Origin: CAZSHG01 sp964606695 [NCBI: uncultured bacterium]
GTDB taxonomy: Bacteria; UBP14; UBA6098
Assembly: GCA_964606695.1 (NCBI GenBank)
Contig: CAZSHG010000037.1
Location: forward strand, 1-26,376
Direction of reading: 5' to 3'
DNA: 26,376 bases
Shown here: in pieces, positions 14,386-22,468 of the stretch
How positions within the stretch are numbered: position 1 is the first letter of the stretch
Layout: each line of letters begins with the position of its first letter
Position numbers and translations under genes: made by a program
The notes under the pieces: model-generated
Told to the model about the DNA's origin: nothing
Seen by the model: only the letters and a program-made list of their open reading frames with translations
Databases searched by the model: none

Positions 14386-15576
14386 TTATTCCTCGATTTC
14401 GGGGATTTCAAGGTTCATTTTTCGGGCGAGTTCGAGAGTTCTCCTCGCCCTCGCGACCACGGGCGGATCGATCATCTTCCGGCCAAGAGCGACAACTCCG
14501 CTACCTTTGCTTTCGGCCTCCTCGGCGGCGGTTATTACGCGGACGGCATAAACGAGTTCCTCCCTGGTCGGCGCGAAAATCTTATGCACAATTTCGATCT
14601 GTCCGGGATGTATCAGGCCGCGACCGTCGAATCCCAGAACTTTCGCCTCTTTTGTAGATTCCAGCAATCCTTCGTCATCAGAAAGATCGCTGAATACGGT
14701 ATCCGAAGCCATTTTCCCATAAGCCTTCGCCGCGAGGACTATTGATGACCTTGCAACGAATTGCTCTTTGCCCCCGCGGGAACGTTCTGCGCCTATATCT
14801 TTGGTGAAATCTTCGGCTCCGAAAGCCAGCATTACCACTCCCTCTTCTGCGGCTATCTCAGGCGCTTTGATAACGCCGAGAGCGCTTTCGATTATGGGGA
14901 TAATGCCGATGTCGAAATCTGTCCCGGCTTCGGCTTGAATACGGGAAATCTTTTCTTTCAACTTACGAATGTCTTCAGCGGATTCGGCTTTAGGTAGCAC
15001 TATTATTTCCGGTCCAGCCGGGATTATGACATCCAGGTCGTCCATACCGTAGGGACTCGATAACGGGTTGATTCTCACAGCTAACTCGGCGTCTCCGAAA
15101 TTAGTACCCAATATCGCGTTCCTAACAAGGTATCTCGTTCCGAATTTCTCCGACGGCGGAACGGAATCTTCCAGATCGAGCAAGAGCATATCCGCGCCAA
15201 ACAACCACGCATTGGGAAAAAGCGCCGGATTGTTCCCGGGAATATAGAGCCTGCTCCTTCTGAGTCTTTCTGGTTCGTATTTAATTTCTTTATTCGACGT
15301 CTTATAAGTGCTTTTCGTTCCTGATGCTCCTATAACCGCCGCTTCCACTCTCGCCGAAATAACATAGGTAAGTCCGCCGTCATCTTCGATGAGGACGTCT
15401 GCGTTATTCACTTCGAGTCTATCGAGTTCGGCGACGCAATCTTCGCGGATGCGGTCGCCATACATAGTGCTGATACTGCTTTTTATCTCTATATTTCTCC
15501 CCTTGCCGGGAGATATTGTTACCCGTAAGTCTCCGCGTTCAAGGCGACCTACCTGCACTGTTTTTTTAATTTCCAT
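14386..15576 (-). CDS. citE: Citrate lyase CitD-CitE fusion (carrier domain plus citryl lyase beta subunit)
   Basis: 396 residues. Residues 1-~85 align with CitD, the citrate lyase acyl carrier (VQVGRLERGDLRVTISPGKG, then SSISTMYGDRIREDCVAEL), and ~104-396 with CitE, the beta subunit of the HpcH/aldolase family that cleaves the citryl thioester. In CitE the substrate-binding Arg (AVRIN, R168) and the two acidic magnesium ligands (Glu in IIPIIESA, E220; Asp in FGAED, D246) are kept. In CitD the serine that carries the phosphoribosyl-dephospho-CoA group (Ser14 in LESGD of the E. coli and Klebsiella proteins) is Arg14, read here as codon CGC. The alignment around it has no gap. The carrier may thus be unloaded and structural, or the protein may act on a free CoA thioester. 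GAGGTAAACG precedes the ATG; rpoD ends 18 bases upstream. Confidence 0.9.
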   Translation of the reverse strand: MEIKKTVQVGRLERGDLRVTISPGKGRNIEIKSSISTMYGDRIREDCVAELDRLEVNNADVLIEDDGGLTYVISARVEAAVIGASGTKSTYKTSNKEIKYEPERLRRSRLYIPGNNPALFPNAWLFGADMLLLDLEDSVPPSEKFGTRYLVRNAILGTNFGDAELAVRINPLSSPYGMDDLDVIIPAGPEIIVLPKAESAEDIRKLKEKISRIQAEAGTDFDIGIIPIIESALGVIKAPEIAAEEGVVMLAFGAEDFTKDIGAERSRGGKEQFVARSSIVLAAKAYGKMASDTVFSDLSDDEGLLESTKEAKVLGFDGRGLIHPGQIEIVHKIFAPTREELVYAVRVITAAEEAESKGSGVVALGRKMIDPPVVARARRTLELARKMNLEIPEIEE

Positions 15577-15594
15577 CGTTTACCTCGTTATTGG

Positions 15595-17280
15595 TTAATC
15601 TCTGAAGTATGGCGAAAGTTTCTCCAGTTTGCTGGGATGCCTTAGTTTGGATAGCGCCTTCATCTCGATTTGCCGTATTCTTTCCCTGGATAAATCGAAA
15701 ATCTGCCCGATTTCCTCTAGCGTCCTCGGCATATCGTCTTCCAGGCCGAACCTGAGGGATATCACGCGTTGTTCCTTCGGCGTAAGTGTGTTGAGGACAC
15801 GCTTTAATTCGTGCTGGAGCATCGTCAGGTTAGCCGTATTCATCGGCGAACTCGATTTCTCGTCGGGCAAAACGTCTTCGAGAGTCCGCGTATCGTCGTT
15901 GCCGAGGGATTTATTCAACGATACTTGCCCGGTGAAGAAACGCTTCATTTTGTTGCTTTTGCCGGGCGTAACCTCGAGTTCCTCGGAAACCTCCTGGGGT
16001 GTCGGTTCTCTGCCGTGTTTCTGAGAAAGCTCCTGCGCCGTTCTAGTATATCGACGGATCCACTGGACGAGATAGGTCGGCAATTTTACCACGTGGGATT
16101 GTTCCGCGAGTGTTCTCAGCATCGCCTGACGAATCCACCAGATTGCATAGGTCCCGAGTTTATACCCCCGGCTCGGATCGAACCTTTCGACCGCCTTGAT
16201 GAGCGCCGCGTTGCCTTCCTGAATTAGATCCAGGAAATCGACTCCTTGATTCGTGTAATTCTTTGCAATATTAATCACGAGCCGAACGTTGGCTTCGATA
16301 AGTAACCTCTTACACTCGTCGTATCTTCCCCATAATTCGGGAATCTTTTCGAGTTTCCCGGCCAGGTCTTGCACCGGCACGAAACTCGTGAGTTCGAGGG
16401 CGTTTAAAATTCGATGTTCTCTCTTTCGAAGCACCTCGACCTCGGCCATCAACGATTGGGTAACGGATAGCTTTTTAGTTGCCTTCTTCAATGTAAGTTC
16501 GCCATTTATAACCTTATCGGCCACTTCGCGAACTTTGGTCGGATCGAGGTCCTCTACGGAGGCCATTTTATCGAGTCTGTCCTCGCGATGGTTGATAGCC
16601 GCGAGGATCTTCCCAAAGACCGGCCTGAACATTTCGAGGGCGCGGTATGCCAGTTCCATCGAGTTGATATTCTTTTTGAACGATTTATAAAACCTTTTTA
16701 ATTGCTGTATTTCTTTTTTTGTTTGTCTCCCCCGGGAACAACTTTTCAGGATAATCGCCCTCGCTTCTTTAAGGTCTTCTTCGATTTTGGCGAGTGTGTC
16801 GACAATCTGCTGACGCCTTTCATCCGTAGTTGCTTCCGGGTCGCCGAGGGTGACCTTAATGAACTCGTCCACGGGCATTTCCCGGCTTTCGACAAGTTCT
16901 CCAACCTTGAGAAGATGGGAAATAAACATGGTGTTCGTAGTGATAATATCGCGTATTTTGCGCATTATGTTATCCATTTTTGTGGCGAGTTCCAGCTCGC
17001 GTTCCTTGCCCAGAATATTCACTCTGCCGACTTCGCGGATGTATAGCCAGAGCGGGTCGTCTTTACGGACATGTTTCTGTTCGGTCTTCTGGAAACCCAG
17101 CACCGTTACGCCGTTTGCCGAAAGGTAGTCGATAACGTCTTCCGGACTAATTTCCCAATCCAGGTTCTCGATAAATTCCTCGATGTCCTCGAAAGTAACG
17201 GTTTTTTTCTCGCCGAGTGAGTCGAGAAATTCTTCCAGCGCTTCATATTTCTTTTGTTCATCCATAATTTCTTTTTTCAT
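15595..17280 (-). CDS. rpoD: RNA polymerase primary sigma factor, RpoD type
   Basis: 561 residues. It binds core RNA polymerase and selects promoters. Region 1.1-like segment at ~10-65 (TFEDIEEFIENLDWEISPED), region 1.2 at ~75-105 (DPLWLYIREVGRV), a long non-conserved region to ~320, region 2 (NVRLVINIAKNYTNQGVDFL, then FDPSRGYKLGTYAIWWIRQA), region 3 (HGREPTPQEVSEELEV) and region 4 (LTPKEQRVISLRFGLED, then SRERIRQIEMKALSKLRH). The residue aligned with E. coli Thr440 in region 2.4 is Leu, while Gln437 is kept. The first ATG is 2 bases after the dnaG stop, and no good ribosome site is seen, so coupling to dnaG is likely; a second ATG lies five codons in. The dnaG-rpoD pair matches the classical macromolecular synthesis operon, here without rpsU. 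Confidence 0.94.
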   Translation of the reverse strand: MKKEIMDEQKKYEALEEFLDSLGEKKTVTFEDIEEFIENLDWEISPEDVIDYLSANGVTVLGFQKTEQKHVRKDDPLWLYIREVGRVNILGKERELELATKMDNIMRKIRDIITTNTMFISHLLKVGELVESREMPVDEFIKVTLGDPEATTDERRQQIVDTLAKIEEDLKEARAIILKSCSRGRQTKKEIQQLKRFYKSFKKNINSMELAYRALEMFRPVFGKILAAINHREDRLDKMASVEDLDPTKVREVADKVINGELTLKKATKKLSVTQSLMAEVEVLRKREHRILNALELTSFVPVQDLAGKLEKIPELWGRYDECKRLLIEANVRLVINIAKNYTNQGVDFLDLIQEGNAALIKAVERFDPSRGYKLGTYAIWWIRQAMLRTLAEQSHVVKLPTYLVQWIRRYTRTAQELSQKHGREPTPQEVSEELEVTPGKSNKMKRFFTGQVSLNKSLGNDDTRTLEDVLPDEKSSSPMNTANLTMLQHELKRVLNTLTPKEQRVISLRFGLEDDMPRTLEEIGQIFDLSRERIRQIEMKALSKLRHPSKLEKLSPYFRD

Positions 17281-17282
17281 CC

Positions 17283-19019
17283 TTATTTAATATATTTATT
17301 GCGAATTTGCCTTATTCTGCGCATAACATCCGTGCGTTCTCTAAGCAAACGCGTTCCTTCTTCGTCGTCGAGACCCACGTCGTTAAGTTTTTCGAGGAGA
17401 TCGTTAATCTTATCGGCTTCATTCTGGAGTAGTTTATAAAGTAAAACCCCGATTGCCGTTTCTTTGCTTGCGCCGGCTTTCAAAAAGGCTTCCGACAGGT
17501 ATCCTCTCGTTCTATCATCCGTTATTTCGGAGAGTATATCGGAAGCGGAACACCCTCTATTGGCCTTTGACCATAATCCCGGGTAAAGTTTAAGCGGGTT
17601 TTCATCCAGCTCGACGGGATGTTTCAACTCTACAATCAGCGCGATAATAGACAATTCGAGTTTAGCTGTATAGTTGAGTTCTTCTTCGCGAGATACGTCG
17701 TCGTCCGAGCTATAACTATATCTCTGTTTCCGATATGTCTTCCTTAAATGGCTACGCAGGCTTTCTTCGCCCACCCCGAGCCGTTTGGACAGCTCCCGAA
17801 TATACATGTTTCGTTTCATGTCGTCAGCTAATGCGCCCAATGGCACGGCTATCTCATCGACCACCCCCGCCATAGCCGAAACACCGGTGCCGTCCGATTT
17901 TTCTCGTGAATAATCGAACAGCCAATCGAACCATTCGGGCGAGTTATCGATAAGCTCTTTTAATTTACCGGACCCCTTTGCCATCACGAAAGAATCGGGG
18001 TCGTCGCCCTCGGGAAGTCTCGCGACGAATACGTCCAAGCCGGCGGCCAGAAGTATTTCGAATGATCGCAGAGTTGCTCTCAAGCCGGCCTCGTCGCCAT
18101 CGTAAAGGATAACCGTTTCGGGAGCGAATCTCGCCAGGAGATTGGCTTGTGTGGAGGTCAACGCGGTGCCGCAACTTGCTACCGCGTTATCTATTCCCTT
18201 CTCGGCAAGCGCAATGACATCGAAATAACCTTCTACGAGCAATGATTTACCTTCACTCCTGATCGAAGATCTCGCTTCCGGTAACCCGTAGAGTATGGCG
18301 GATTTATGATATATCTCATTATCCGCGCTGTTGATATATTTGGGGCCGCTGTAGTTCGGATCTTCTTTGATTCTGCGATGGGCGAATCCCACAATCCTCC
18401 CGCCGGAAGTCGCAATCGGGAAAACGAGGGCGTCGCTGATTTTAGCGAAATAGTCTCCCGTAGATGATTCACCGAGAACACCTATCTCCACAAAGGATTC
18501 AGGTTCCAGCCTGGCCTTGCGAATCGACGAGACTAAATGGTTTTGATCTGTGGGTGCCCAGCCGAGACCATATTTATCAGCAGTTTCGTATGATACGCCC
18601 CGACGCAAAATATATTCACGGGCGTTTTTGCCGACATCGACCTTGAGGGCTTTTTTAAAGAACTTCGCCGAGAATTCGGCCGCTTCATATAATCCCTCGC
18701 TTTTGCCACTGCCGGATTCGAGTCTGGGAACCTCGATGCCCGCTTCGCGGGCGAGGTTTTCTACGGCCTGATAGAAGGTCAGCCCCTCTTTCTCCATCAG
18801 GAAATTGAAAATACTCCCGCCGGCATGACATCCGAAGCAATAATATAAACCCCTGTCCGGATCTACGGTAAAACTCGGTGTCTTTTCCTTGTGAAAAGGG
18901 CAAAGCCCCACAAATCGGTGGCCTCTGCGCTTGAGCGAAGTATATCTCCCGATAATGGAAGCCACGTCCACCGAGTTGATTATCCTGTCCAGAAATCCCT
19001 GTGAAAAACGTTCTGCCAT
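17283..19019 (-). CDS. dnaG: DNA primase
   Basis: 578 residues, normal length. It makes RNA primers at the replication fork. N-terminal CHCC zinc-binding domain: C40 and H43 in CPFHKEKTPSF, C61 and C64 in YYCFGCHAGG. Primase core ~110-250 (RRGVSYETADKYGLGWAP). TOPRIM domain ~258-345 with the catalytic Glu263 (LLVEGYFDVIAL) and the metal-binding YDGDEAG (D307, D309). The C-terminal helicase-binding part is short and divergent, as in many lineages. The ATG at 19019 has no clear Shine-Dalgarno sequence. It is followed after 2 bases by rpoD and preceded by a 148-base spacer with two hairpins behind lepA. Confidence 0.96.
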   Translation of the reverse strand: MAERFSQGFLDRIINSVDVASIIGRYTSLKRRGHRFVGLCPFHKEKTPSFTVDPDRGLYYCFGCHAGGSIFNFLMEKEGLTFYQAVENLAREAGIEVPRLESGSGKSEGLYEAAEFSAKFFKKALKVDVGKNAREYILRRGVSYETADKYGLGWAPTDQNHLVSSIRKARLEPESFVEIGVLGESSTGDYFAKISDALVFPIATSGGRIVGFAHRRIKEDPNYSGPKYINSADNEIYHKSAILYGLPEARSSIRSEGKSLLVEGYFDVIALAEKGIDNAVASCGTALTSTQANLLARFAPETVILYDGDEAGLRATLRSFEILLAAGLDVFVARLPEGDDPDSFVMAKGSGKLKELIDNSPEWFDWLFDYSREKSDGTGVSAMAGVVDEIAVPLGALADDMKRNMYIRELSKRLGVGEESLRSHLRKTYRKQRYSYSSDDDVSREEELNYTAKLELSIIALIVELKHPVELDENPLKLYPGLWSKANRGCSASDILSEITDDRTRGYLSEAFLKAGASKETAIGVLLYKLLQNEADKINDLLEKLNDVGLDDEEGTRLLRERTDVMRRIRQIRNKYIK

Positions 19020-19042
19020 ATTTATGTGAAGACGTTCTTATT

Positions 19043-19091
19043 CTAAAAATACGGGATAACAAAATACCATTTCGCCGAAATCCCGTATTCT
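19043..19091 (-). terminator. Hairpin between lepA and dnaG (terminator or attenuator)
   Basis: Ten-bp perfect arms AATACGGGAT (19048-19057) and ATCCCGTATT (19080-19089), followed on the minus strand by five T. It lies ~30 bases before dnaG, so it may attenuate read-through from lepA into dnaG rather than simply end lepA. Confidence 0.6.
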
Positions 19092-19104
19092 ATTTAATAT
19101 ATAA

Positions 19105-19134
19105 GAAAAATCCTTGAATAAAAATGGATTTTTT
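19105..19134 (-). terminator. Second hairpin after lepA
   Basis: Eight-bp arms AAAAATCC (19106-19113) and GGATTTTT (19126-19133); on the minus strand the 3' arm itself gives the T-run. It lies ~35 bases past the lepA stop and is the more likely lepA terminator. Confidence 0.6.
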
Positions 19135-19167
19135 CACGCCCTATCTGAAACCTTTTTAAATCCGGTT

Positions 19168-20970
19168 CTATCTGTCTATTTTTAACACCGCGAAGAACGC
19201 CTCCTGCGGGATTTCCACACTGCCGACCATTTTCATTTTTCGTTTGCCCTCTTTTTGTCTTTCGAGTAGTTTACGCTTTCGTGTAACGTCGCCGCCGTAG
19301 CATTTTGCAGTAACGTTTTTTCTTAAAGGCGCGCGTCTGGCTCTGGAAATAACCCTCGATCCGATGGCCGCCTGGATAACAACTTCATACATCTGCCGGG
19401 GAATTAGTTCCTTTAATTTGCTGACCAGTTTTTGACCCCAATCGTAAGTCCTATCGCGGTGAATGATTACCGATAGCGCATCGACGAGGTCGCCGTTTAC
19501 TCGAATATCCAGTTTTACCAGGTCGGCTTGTTTGTAACCCGAAATATGATAATCGAAGCTGGCGTAACCCCTGCTGACGGTCTTCATCTTATCGAAGAAA
19601 TCGAAAATAACTTCGGAAAGGGGAATGGAAAATCGAATTAGCACGCGGTTGGGATCGACATATTCGGTAGCGATATATTCGCCTCTGCGCTCTTTGACGA
19701 GGTCCATAATCGGGCTGACGTATTCGTGCGGAGTAATAATTTCAGACTCCGTGTAGGGTTCTTTGATATGGTCTATATCGAGAGGATCCGGCATCTGTGC
19801 GGGATTATCTACTAATATGACTTCCCCGTCAGTGGTGTAAATTTGATATTCGACGTTTGGGACAGTTGCTACAAGGTCGAGATCGTATTCTCTAAAGAGC
19901 CGTTCCTGAGTGATTTCTAAATGAAGCAATCCGAGAAAACCGCACCTGAAACCAAAACCCAGTGCCGCCGAAGTTTCGGGCTGGAAAACGAGACTTGCGT
20001 CGTTGAGTTGTAGCTTTTCGAGAGCCGAACGCAGATCCTCGAAATCGTCGGGATTCGAGGGGTAAAATCCGCTGTAAACCATAGGTTTCGGTTCCTGGTA
20101 GCCGGGCAGGGGAGTGTCGGCCTTATTTCTCATGGTGGTAATAGTATCGCCGACTCGTGCGTCGGTAACATTTTTGATGCTCGCCATCAGATAACCGACT
20201 TCGCCGGCTGTGAGTGAATTCGTTGTTTCGAGGTTCAATCTGAGATACCCGACTTCGTCCACCTCGAATTGTCGGTCGCTGGCGAAAAATTTGACGACGT
20301 CGCCCTTCTTGATTTCGCCGTCCATCATCCTGAAATATACGACTACGCCACGATAAGTATCGTAAAAACTATCGAAGATTAACGCGTGTGTTTTGTTTTC
20401 AGGGTTTGTTTTCGGCGGCGGGATGCGTTCGATTATCGCTTCGAGCACGGCCGGAATTCCCTCGCCGGTTTTAGCCGAAACCATAAGCACTTCGGTAGGA
20501 TCGCACCCCAGAAGTTCCGATATTTCGATTGCGGTGTCCTCAGGTCGGGCCGCGAGCATATCGATTTTATTTACGACTGGGATTATCTCCAGATCGTTCT
20601 CGATAGCCATGTAGAGATTGGATATGGTCTGAGCCTCGATTCCCTGGCTGGCGTCGACGATTATTATTGCACCTTCGCAGGCGGCGAGAGAACGGGATAC
20701 TTCGTAAGTAAAATCGACGTGTCCGGGCGTATCGATTAAATTTAATTCGTAAGTGTTGCCGTCTCTGGCTTCATAGTCCATTTTAACGGCATGGGATTTT
20801 ATAGTGATACCGCGTTCGCGTTCGAGTTCCATATTATCCAGAAGTTGTTCGTCGTGTTTACCGATTTCGACTGCTCCGGTATATTCCAATAGCCGGTCGG
20901 CAAGCGTGGATTTGCCGTGATCGATGTGCGCGATAATCGAGAAGTTACGAATTTGTTCTATTTCTTTCAT
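19168..20970 (-). CDS. lepA: Translation elongation factor 4 (LepA), GTPase
   Basis: 600 residues from the ATG at 20970, the normal length; a TTG at 21006 would add 12 residues without homology. A ribosome-binding GTPase that acts on stalled or initiating ribosomes. GTP-binding motifs: P-loop AHIDHGKS (14-21), RGITIKS (~53-59, switch I), DTPGH (80-84) and NKID (134-137). The C-terminal part carries the LepA-specific [20 protein letters not shown] and [17 protein letters not shown]. It is transcribed away from the FG-GAP gene. A promoter is proposed at 21005-21032. No strong Shine-Dalgarno sequence is seen. Confidence 0.97.
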   Translation of the reverse strand: MKEIEQIRNFSIIAHIDHGKSTLADRLLEYTGAVEIGKHDEQLLDNMELERERGITIKSHAVKMDYEARDGNTYELNLIDTPGHVDFTYEVSRSLAACEGAIIIVDASQGIEAQTISNLYMAIENDLEIIPVVNKIDMLAARPEDTAIEISELLGCDPTEVLMVSAKTGEGIPAVLEAIIERIPPPKTNPENKTHALIFDSFYDTYRGVVVYFRMMDGEIKKGDVVKFFASDRQFEVDEVGYLRLNLETTNSLTAGEVGYLMASIKNVTDARVGDTITTMRNKADTPLPGYQEPKPMVYSGFYPSNPDDFEDLRSALEKLQLNDASLVFQPETSAALGFGFRCGFLGLLHLEITQERLFREYDLDLVATVPNVEYQIYTTDGEVILVDNPAQMPDPLDIDHIKEPYTESEIITPHEYVSPIMDLVKERRGEYIATEYVDPNRVLIRFSIPLSEVIFDFFDKMKTVSRGYASFDYHISGYKQADLVKLDIRVNGDLVDALSVIIHRDRTYDWGQKLVSKLKELIPRQMYEVVIQAAIGSRVISRARRAPLRKNVTAKCYGGDVTRKRKLLERQKEGKRKMKMVGSVEIPQEAFFAVLKIDR

Positions 20971-21004
20971 CTGTCCATATCGGGTAATAGGCCATCGAAT
21001 GAAC

Positions 21005-21032
21005 AATATATGCTACTTTCCGGAAAAATCAA
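21005..21032 (-). promoter_or_regulatory. Candidate lepA promoter
   Basis: On the minus strand TTGATT (21032-21027), 16 bases, then TATATT (21010-21005), placing the start of RNA near 20998 and ~28 bases before the lepA ATG. Confidence 0.5.
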
Positions 21033-21067
21033 GCTAATGGAAGTTTAAATAGAAAATGAAAAACTGC

Positions 21068-21096
21068 TTGACTTGATTTTTCATACGAATTAAACT
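21068..21096 (+). promoter_or_regulatory. Candidate promoter for the FG-GAP gene
   Basis: TTGACT (21068-21073), 17 bases, then TAAACT (21091-21096), about 50 bases before the ATG at 21149. It would drive the FG-GAP gene and probably the phosphorylase gene after it. Divergent from the lepA promoter. Confidence 0.5.
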
Positions 21097-21148
21097 TAAA
21101 CGTTAGACTGTTTTAAAATTCAAATAGCTCTATAATTTAGGAGTTATA

Positions 21149-22465
21149 ATGAGATATCGCTTTCTTTTCATTCTGGTAATTCTAATCTGCATCGCCACCG
21201 TTGTTCACGGCGCACGTGGATTGAGTTATGTCGGTTTACTGAAGGGTTCGACTCCGGGGGATAGATACGGCACCAAACTCGCCGAAGCCGGTGATGTCAA
21301 CGGCGACGGTTACGTAGATTTATTGGTTTCCGCTCCTGGAAGCTACCAGTCCGTGAACTACAAGGGCAAGGTTTTTCTCTTTCTTGGCGGAACCGAACCT
21401 ACTCAACCTCACCTGACACTCGAGGGCGAAAACGCCGGCGACCGTTTTGGCGCAAGCCTTACTACCCTCGGAGATATTAACGCCGACGGGTTCGACGATT
21501 TCGCTGTCGGTGCGGATAAGGCGGACGACGGCGGCACGGATGCCGGAAAAGTATATATATACTTCGGAGGTAAACAGGTAGATGGTGAACCCGACATCAT
21601 CCTCACCGGAGAACGATCTAATGATTGGTTTGGGACGGCCATCGCGGGCGGCAAAGACCTGAACGGCGACCAGATTCCAGACCTGGTGGTTGGCGCCAGT
21701 TACGGCGGAAGAAACTACACCGGTGTGGTTTACGTTTTCCTCGGCGGTTCGACTATCACGAGACCGGCGGTGAAAATCGACGGAGAGACGTCGGGAGATA
21801 GTTTCGGTGAAAGGTTGGCCATTCTCGGCGATCTCGACGGCGACGGCCTGTCGGAATTTGCGGCCAGTTCCTATTACCATAACAGCGATGGCAATAAAAA
21901 CTCCGGAAGAGTCTATATCTTCCGCGGAGGCTCGGTTATAAGTAAGGAGCCGTGGCACACACTGAACGGTTCTCGTCCTCAGGCGAATTTTGGTTTTAGT
22001 ATCGCTCGGGCGGGAGACGTCAACAAAGACGGCGTTCAGGATTTCATCGTGGGTGCGCCGGGCGACGGACCGAATACCGAAGGGGTGGCCTACTTATATC
22101 AGGGTGCTCCCGTTATTCGCGATCCGATTGCCACTTTCTATGGCGATAATCCCAAGGACCTTTACGGTTATGCTGTATCATCGGCGGGCGACGTGAACAA
22201 CGACGGATATGCGGATATAATGATAGGATCTCCCTTTGCCGACGTTGAAAGTTATCGAAGCGGTAGAGTTGAAATTTTTTACGGCGGTGATAAATTCGAT
22301 ACGGTGAATGATTTCCATATCAATGGAAGTCAGGCCGACGCCCAATGCGGAACATCGCTAAAACATATTGGCAAAGCCCTGCCCGGCAAAAGAAGTATGG
22401 TGCTTGTGGGCGCGCCCGGACCGCTTGGAAACGGAAGAACAAGTTATCTCTATATATACAAATAG
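21149..22465 (+). CDS. Secreted FG-GAP repeat (integrin-alpha-like) propeller protein
   Basis: 438 residues. Signal peptide at 1-~21 (YRFLFILVILICIATVVHGA). Seven FG-GAP-type units follow: each has a (W/F/Y)G strand, a calcium-loop motif and a VGAP-like strand. The loops are GDVNGDGYVD, GDINADGFDD, KDLNGDQIPD, GDLDGDGLSE, GDVNKDGVQD and GDVNNDGYAD; the seventh unit (CGTSLKHIGKALPG) lacks the calcium ligands. Seven units predict one seven-bladed propeller, exported and probably surface-bound. No sorting domain is seen at the end. TTAGGAG lies 5 bases before the ATG. The stop is 3 bases before the next gene, so both are likely one operon, an odd pairing of a surface protein with a nucleoside enzyme. 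Confidence 0.88.
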   Translation: MRYRFLFILVILICIATVVHGARGLSYVGLLKGSTPGDRYGTKLAEAGDVNGDGYVDLLVSAPGSYQSVNYKGKVFLFLGGTEPTQPHLTLEGENAGDRFGASLTTLGDINADGFDDFAVGADKADDGGTDAGKVYIYFGGKQVDGEPDIILTGERSNDWFGTAIAGGKDLNGDQIPDLVVGASYGGRNYTGVVYVFLGGSTITRPAVKIDGETSGDSFGERLAILGDLDGDGLSEFAASSYYHNSDGNKNSGRVYIFRGGSVISKEPWHTLNGSRPQANFGFSIARAGDVNKDGVQDFIVGAPGDGPNTEGVAYLYQGAPVIRDPIATFYGDNPKDLYGYAVSSAGDVNNDGYADIMIGSPFADVESYRSGRVEIFYGGDKFDTVNDFHINGSQADAQCGTSLKHIGKALPGKRSMVLVGAPGPLGNGRTSYLYIYK

Positions 22466-22468
22466 GTT

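Noticed and set aside
21131-21136. TATAAT just before the FG-GAP gene as its -10 box
   Set aside because: It lies only 12 bases before the ATG and has no -35 box at the right spacing; the box at 21068-21096 fits better.
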